Assembly: GCA_027484445.1 (NCBI GenBank)
Contig: JAIXSY010000055.1
Location: 434,001-498,000 of the forward strand
Direction of reading: 5' to 3'
DNA from: Verrucomicrobiaceae bacterium
Lineage (GTDB): Bacteria; Verrucomicrobiota; Verrucomicrobiia; Verrucomicrobiales; Verrucomicrobiaceae
DNA: 64,000 nt
Of this stretch, positions 59,126 to 64,000 are shown one piece after another. The notes under the pieces were generated by a model. The model saw nothing but the letters and a program-made list of their open reading frames with translations. It ran no database searches and had not been told where the DNA came from. How positions within the stretch are numbered: the first letter of the stretch is position 1; each line of letters opens with the position of its first letter. Made by a program: the position numbers and the translations under genes.

Positions 59126-62100
59126 ATGGCCCGAAAATCCGCCACCCAAGCCCCCGCCAAGAAGGCAACCGTGAAGCGTGCTGCCCGTCAGGTGCCCCAG
59201 CTCCCCTTTGACCAGAAGCTGGTGCTCCAACAGTGGGTGTTCAAGCTACTGGAAGCGAAGGACATCTACGACCTCTGTGACGAGGAATTCCGCCATCCCG
59301 ATGCCGAAGTCTGGGACACGGAGAATGTCACCGAATTCCATCGCCTACTCACCAACCGCACCATCGAACGCAAGGACCTTCCGAATGCCCTCTTGCGTGC
59401 CTTTGACGAGAACATCGTCAGCCACACGCTCAAGATCAATGGACGCCGCCCTGAGCCCATCCGCTGGAAGTATTACCAGTATGTGGCCCTGCTCTTCACG
59501 GAGATCTACCTGCACTGGTATTTCACCCGCCCGGCGGAGTTATTGAAGTCACTGAACGATCATCTGGCGGACTTCAATGCGGACCAGGAGCCGATCAATC
59601 AAATCGAGCCCTTCAAAGAAGCCGACCTCAAGAAGCTCTGCTTCTGGCAGGCCACCGGCAGTGGCAAGACGCTGCAAATGCACGTCAACATCCTGCAATA
59701 CCTGCATCACCTGAAGCAAGCAGGCCGCAGGCATGAGCTGAACAAGATCATCCTGCTCACACCCAAGGAGGGCCTGAGCATCCAGCACCTCCACGAGTTC
59801 AGCCTGAGCAGCATCGACGCGGAGCTTTTCGACAAGGACGGCGGCCAGATGAGCATGTTCTCCGGCCAGACCGTGGAGATCATCGACGTGAACAAGCTAG
59901 CCGATGAATCCAAAGAGAAAACCGTGGCCGTGGACTGCTTCGAAGGAAACAACCTCGTGCTGGTGGATGAAGGGCACCGTGGTTCTTCGGGTGAGGAATG
60001 GATGCGCCGTCGTGAAGCCCTGTGCCGGGATGGATTCAGCTTTGAATACTCCGCCACCTTTGGTCAATCGGTGAAAGCCGCCAATGACAAGGCGATGGAG
60101 CAGAACTATGCGCGTTGGATTCTGTTCGACTACAGCTACCGCTTCTTCCACAAGGACGGTTACGGGAAGCACTACCGTATCCTCAACCTCAAAGATCAGC
60201 GCTCTGAGGAGCAGCGCGTCCTGTATCTCACCGCAGCCGTTTTGTCATTCTACCAGCAGCTCCGCATCTGGCTGGATCACAAAGATGAGTTCGCAGTCTT
60301 TAATGTGGAACGTCCACTATGGGTGTTCTTTGGAGCGAGCGTGAATGCCGTGCGCAAAGAGGAAGGCCGCGAAGTGTCCGACGTGTTGGATGTGCTTTTG
60401 TTCTTTGCCACCTTCGTGAAACAACGCTCCGAGTCCATCCGCCACCTGGACATGCTCCTAGCAGGCAAAGACGGCTTGATCGACAAGAAGAACCGAGTGC
60501 TCTTTGCTGACTCCTTCCCCTATCTCAAGAACCAGAGCGTGACGGGAGAGCAGGCGTATGAAGCCATCCTGAAGATGCTCTTCAACTCCCCGACTGGCGG
60601 CATTCTGCATGTCAAAAACCTCAAGAGCGCGGGCGGCGAGCTAAGCCTGAGTCTTGGCGCGGCAGAGCCCTTTGGTGTGATCAACGTCGGCGATGAAAAG
60701 ACGCTGCATGGACTCTGTGAGAAACATCCGAATCTGCTGGCGACCTCTGACCAAGAGTTCGGCGGCTCGCTCTTCCATGAGCTGTCCAAACCCACCTCAC
60801 GCATTCATCTGCTACTCGGCTCCAAGAAATTCACCGAAGGCTGGAATAGCTGGCGTGTCTCTGCCATCGGCCTCATGAACTTGGGCCGTGGCGAAGGCTC
60901 GGACATCATTCAGCTCTTCGGTCGTGGTGTGCGCCTCAAAGGCTGGAACATGACCCTCAAGCGCACGGAGGCTCTCAAACGCCTGAATCTGCCCATCATG
61001 CAGGGAGCGAATGAGGCCCAGCGGCGCTTCCTTCCTCTCGTGGAGACGCTGGATGTCTTCGGTGTGCGGGCGGACTACATGGACCAGTTCCGGGCTTATC
61101 TTGAGACAGAGGGGATCAATACGGACCCTGAATGGGTGCCCGTGATCGTGCCCGCCATGCCCACACTCAAAGACTTGCCTGCCAAAAAGCTCAAGGTCGT
61201 GCAAGTGCCGGAAGACTTAGATTTCAAGCGAGATGCCCCACGCCCCCGCTTGGAATTGGAGAAGGACTACTTCAAACGCTTCCCTGTGAAGGTGGACTGG
61301 TATCCCCGTATCGAGGCCATGAAAGCCACCGGGCAGAAGACCGTGGATCTGGTCGGAGCACGTCAGGAGCGCAAGCTGGAGCCAGCCCACATCGCCTTTC
61401 TCGACCGTGAGGCGATCTACCTGCGCCTCCAGCAGTTCAAGAACGAGCGCGGTTTCTACAACCTCCGCATGGATCGCGAGACCATCAGCGAACTACTCGC
61501 CGACAAGCACTGGTATTGCCTCTACATTCCACCTGACGAACTGACACTCACCCGTTTTGATCGCGTCCGCATCTGGCAACAAATCGCGGAAGCCCTGCTC
61601 ACCGCCTACTGCGAACGACTCTACAAGTATCGCAAACAGGATTGGGAAAGCGAACACGCCGAAGTCTTTGAGTTGGCCCCCAACGATCCGAACTTCTTCG
61701 ATGAATACACCTTCCTGGTTGAGCGCAGCGAAGAGGAGCTCATCGAGCAGATCAAAACGCTCGAAGCATCAGTCCGCAGCGGAAAACTATTCGCGTTCCG
61801 TGGCGTGCAAGCACTTGGCTGGAATCCACACCTATACTCCCCGCTCATCCACATCAGCGGCAACGCGATGGTGGAGGTATCGCCCGTTGATCTTAATCCC
61901 GGTGAATGGCGGTTCATCGAAGACTTGAAGAGATTCCACCAGACTCAGACAGCCTACTTTGAAAAGAAAGAACTCTACGTCCTACGCAACCGCAGCAAGA
62001 AGGGCATCGGCTTTTTTGAAGCAGGTAACTTCTACCCCGACTTCATCGTCTGGCTGCTCGTGGGCGAAACTCAGTATGTGAGCTTTGTTGACCCCAAAGG

Positions 62101-62356
62101 CCTGCTTCACACGCAAGGCTTCGACGATCCCAAGATTGCTTTTGCGAGCCGCATCAAAGACTTGCAGGCCCGGCTGAAGCACCCAGGCCTCGTGCTGAAC
62201 TCATTTATCGTGTCCTCTACCTCTTACCGGCAGATCCACTGGTGGGACAGTTTGAAGACCGAAGAGGATTTCGCTAACGCACACGTCCTGCTCCAGCACG
62301 ACGAGCCAGAGACCTACATTGCCAAGCTGTTCGAGCTGATTCAAAAACCAAACTGA
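59126..62356 (+). CDS. Type III-like restriction endonuclease subunit (Res)
   Basis: A 1076-aa helicase-nuclease. Walker A is QATGSGKT (about residues 175-182). The DEAD-type motif is the variant LVDEGHRG (about 280), followed by YSATFG, which corresponds to motif III. The C-terminal helicase region has LGSKKFTEGWNSWRVSAIGL and IIQLFGRGVRLKG. The nuclease signature appears near residues 968-990 as FYPDFIVWLL then VSFVDPKG (PD...D-x-K). It should need the Mod partner for DNA recognition and cut unmodified DNA after translocation. It begins one base after DUF4276, and the DUF262 gene starts nine bases after its stop. Confidence 0.93.
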   Translation: MARKSATQAPAKKATVKRAARQVPQLPFDQKLVLQQWVFKLLEAKDIYDLCDEEFRHPDAEVWDTENVTEFHRLLTNRTIERKDLPNALLRAFDENIVSHTLKINGRRPEPIRWKYYQYVALLFTEIYLHWYFTRPAELLKSLNDHLADFNADQEPINQIEPFKEADLKKLCFWQATGSGKTLQMHVNILQYLHHLKQAGRRHELNKIILLTPKEGLSIQHLHEFSLSSIDAELFDKDGGQMSMFSGQTVEIIDVNKLADESKEKTVAVDCFEGNNLVLVDEGHRGSSGEEWMRRREALCRDGFSFEYSATFGQSVKAANDKAMEQNYARWILFDYSYRFFHKDGYGKHYRILNLKDQRSEEQRVLYLTAAVLSFYQQLRIWLDHKDEFAVFNVERPLWVFFGASVNAVRKEEGREVSDVLDVLLFFATFVKQRSESIRHLDMLLAGKDGLIDKKNRVLFADSFPYLKNQSVTGEQAYEAILKMLFNSPTGGILHVKNLKSAGGELSLSLGAAEPFGVINVGDEKTLHGLCEKHPNLLATSDQEFGGSLFHELSKPTSRIHLLLGSKKFTEGWNSWRVSAIGLMNLGRGEGSDIIQLFGRGVRLKGWNMTLKRTEALKRLNLPIMQGANEAQRRFLPLVETLDVFGVRADYMDQFRAYLETEGINTDPEWVPVIVPAMPTLKDLPAKKLKVVQVPEDLDFKRDAPRPRLELEKDYFKRFPVKVDWYPRIEAMKATGQKTVDLVGARQERKLEPAHIAFLDREAIYLRLQQFKNERGFYNLRMDRETISELLADKHWYCLYIPPDELTLTRFDRVRIWQQIAEALLTAYCERLYKYRKQDWESEHAEVFELAPNDPNFFDEYTFLVERSEEELIEQIKTLEASVRSGKLFAFRGVQALGWNPHLYSPLIHISGNAMVEVSPVDLNPGEWRFIEDLKRFHQTQTAYFEKKELYVLRNRSKKGIGFFEAGNFYPDFIVWLLVGETQYVSFVDPKGLLHTQGFDDPKIAFASRIKDLQARLKHPGLVLNSFIVSSTSYRQIHWWDSLKTEEDFANAHVLLQHDEPETYIAKLFELIQKPN

Positions 62357-62365
62357 TTCAAAATC

Positions 62366-64000
62366 ATGGAAGCCGCCCCAGTAAACATCATCCAGTATTT
62401 CGACGGAGCGAAACAGGGCATCATCCCGCTTTTCCAACGCCCCTACTCTTGGGAAATGAAGGATTGGAAGACGCTTTGGGAGGATGTGCTGGATCAATAT
62501 CTGCCGAATGATCGCACGTCCCACTTCATGGGCGCGGTGGTGACTGTTCCGGTGAAGACCGTTCCGGTTGGTGTGACCAAACACCTCGTGATCGACGGCC
62601 AGCAAAGACTGACAACCATCGCCATTCTCCTTTGTGCCATCCGTGATCAGGAGGACGCTGACGATTCGACCAAGGGCATCATCGGTGATCTGCTCCAAAA
62701 TCGTCATTACCAGCCTCCCGACGACCTGAAGATCGTTCCCACTCAGGCCGACCGTGCCGCATTTAGTGCTCTGGTTAAAGGCCAAGACCTCCAGCCATTT
62801 CAGAACAGTTCGGTGATTGAGGCCTATGTGTATTTCACTGGCAAGCTGAAGGGGAAGGATGGAAATGAAGAACCTCTGAATCCTCGAACTGTTTTGGAGG
62901 CGATCCAGCAATCACTGCAAGTGGTGATGATCAACCTTAGTGCCACCGATGATCCTTACCTGATCTTTGAGAGCCTGAATCACAAAGGCAAGCCGCTCAG
63001 TGAGGCGGACCTCGTGAGAAACTATGTGTTGATGCGCTTTCAGCATTCGGTGAATGCTGGAGGAGAGCAGGAGCAGGTCTATCAACAGCTTTGGTCTCCC
63101 ATGGAGGCAGCCCTCAAGGACCGCATTTCTGAGTTCCTCCGCCACTACGGCATGCGCCAAGGCACGAACATCCGTAAAGGTGAAATCTATAGCGCCTTCA
63201 AACGCGAGTATGAAACACTCAAAGGCAGTGATGACGTGCTTGGCGCTCTGAAGGAAACCAAATACGCAGCTTTGGCCTATGAGCGGTTTGAGAATCCACA
63301 AATCGAGTCTAATCCTGATGTTGCGGAGAGACTCCAACGCATGATTGATCTCGATTCGAGTGTCTTTTTCCCTCTGCTGCTTCGAGTTTACCGTTCATGG
63401 CAACAAGAGAAGATAGATGCCGCCACCTTGATTCGGCTACTCAATCATCTCGAATCGTTCTATGTTCGCAGGCTGGTTTGCGGAATAGCTACCAACGCCC
63501 ACAACAAGCTAACGCTCGAATGGTGCGCTCATCTGCCAGACGATAAACCTGATGTCTGGCTTGCTGACCGAATGAGGCAAGGTGCCGGGGGACGGAAATG
63601 GCCAACTGATGTCGAGTTCATTGACGCTCTTGTTCGCTCCCAGATTTATCCGCGTCGAAACATCGTTCGCTACCTCCTTGATCACTTGGAGGCTTGCTTT
63701 GGGCACAAAGAAAGGACCGATCTCGCCAACGCGACCATCGAGCATGTGCTTCCTCAAACGTTAAGCAACGAATGGCGCACCGCGCTCGGACCCAACGCTG
63801 AAGAGCAGTCAAATCTTTGGTGTGACACTTTGGGAAACCTCACCCTCACTAGCTACAATCCTGAGCTCGGCAATTCTACCTTCGGACAAAAGAAGACAAT
63901 TTTGTCGCAGAGTCACTATGAGCTAAATCGGTGGATCGTGGAACAGGCGGCATGGACACCTATCCAGATTGAGGAGAGGGGACGGCTGCTTGCAGCAATG
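62366..64000 (+). CDS. DUF262/DUF1524 (GmrSD-like) protein, incomplete at right edge
   Basis: 545 codons remain open to the window end, so the gene is 3'-truncated only by the window limit. The N-terminal DUF262 part shows IPLFQRPYSWEMKDWKTLWED and LVIDGQQRLTTIAIL (DGQQR, as in GmrS). The C-terminal DUF1524 part has IEHVLPQTLSNEW (His-containing HNH-like motif) and LGNLTLTSYN. This single-chain GmrSD-type architecture belongs to type IV enzymes that cut modified (often glucosylated) phage DNA. It starts nine bases after the Res stop and seems to be the last identified gene of the operon here. Confidence 0.92.
   Translation, partial: MEAAPVNIIQYFDGAKQGIIPLFQRPYSWEMKDWKTLWEDVLDQYLPNDRTSHFMGAVVTVPVKTVPVGVTKHLVIDGQQRLTTIAILLCAIRDQEDADDSTKGIIGDLLQNRHYQPPDDLKIVPTQADRAAFSALVKGQDLQPFQNSSVIEAYVYFTGKLKGKDGNEEPLNPRTVLEAIQQSLQVVMINLSATDDPYLIFESLNHKGKPLSEADLVRNYVLMRFQHSVNAGGEQEQVYQQLWSPMEAALKDRISEFLRHYGMRQGTNIRKGEIYSAFKREYETLKGSDDVLGALKETKYAALAYERFENPQIESNPDVAERLQRMIDLDSSVFFPLLLRVYRSWQQEKIDAATLIRLLNHLESFYVRRLVCGIATNAHNKLTLEWCAHLPDDKPDVWLADRMRQGAGGRKWPTDVEFIDALVRSQIYPRRNIVRYLLDHLEACFGHKERTDLANATIEHVLPQTLSNEWRTALGPNAEEQSNLWCDTLGNLTLTSYNPELGNSTFGQKKTILSQSHYELNRWIVEQAAWTPIQIEERGRLLAAM

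Overview
The window looks like a chromosomal segment of a Verrucomicrobiota bacterium, probably of the Verrucomicrobiaceae (Prosthecobacter-like). This is an inference from gene content: two PEP-CTERM sorted surface proteins, a large protein of autotransporter-type beta-strand repeats, a Verrucomicrobia/Planctomycetes-style sulfatase, a DUF5069 gene, a fused cbb3 oxidase CcoN-CcoO, a LamG protein with a c-type haem motif, and short palindromic words inserted in frame into genes. No rRNA, tRNA, transposase or CRISPR array was seen.

Positions 1-43400 are mostly chromosomal housekeeping and envelope genes in short units on both strands. They are: leuS; an acetate-permease pair (DUF485 + ActP) with a frameshifted four-helix-bundle gene between the partners; a PQQ-type sugar dehydrogenase; lipoproteins; an MgtE Mg2+ channel; a 1228-aa LamG/haem protein; an AraC regulator with an aldo/keto reductase; an MFS transporter; a sulfatase; a SanA-like protein and a Gfo/Idh oxidoreductase; a cbb3 oxidase cluster (ccoS-ccoNO-ccoQ); an M42 peptidase; a lipid A-type acyltransferase; lipA; a flavin reductase; a TlpA-like thioredoxin; zwf; a PQQ beta-propeller protein; a PAS-AraC regulator divergent from putA; and a GntR/LacI-type regulator divergent from a 1232-aa beta-strand-repeat PEP-CTERM protein.

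Positions 43400-64000 form a defence-island-like region. First come gene debris and a DUF2357/PD-(D/E)XK nuclease gene split by one in-frame amber codon. Next is a WYL regulator, divergent from a vWA - small membrane protein - 112-aa protein - DUF932 cluster. Last is a long same-strand series: SNF2 helicase, Fic, large beta-class adenine methylase (Mod), AAA ATPase, DUF4276 Toprim-like protein, type III-like Res, and a DUF262/DUF1524 (GmrSD-like) protein that runs off the end.

The best candidate for an undescribed system is this last series. It combines a type III-like Mod/Res pair with an SNF2 helicase and a Fic AMP-transferase upstream, an ATPase-Toprim pair (similar in logic to AbiL/PARIS-type abortive systems) lodged between mod and res, and a type IV-like nuclease downstream. 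The centre of mod, which should hold the target-recognition domain, is visibly richer in A+T than its flanks and suggests specificity exchange.
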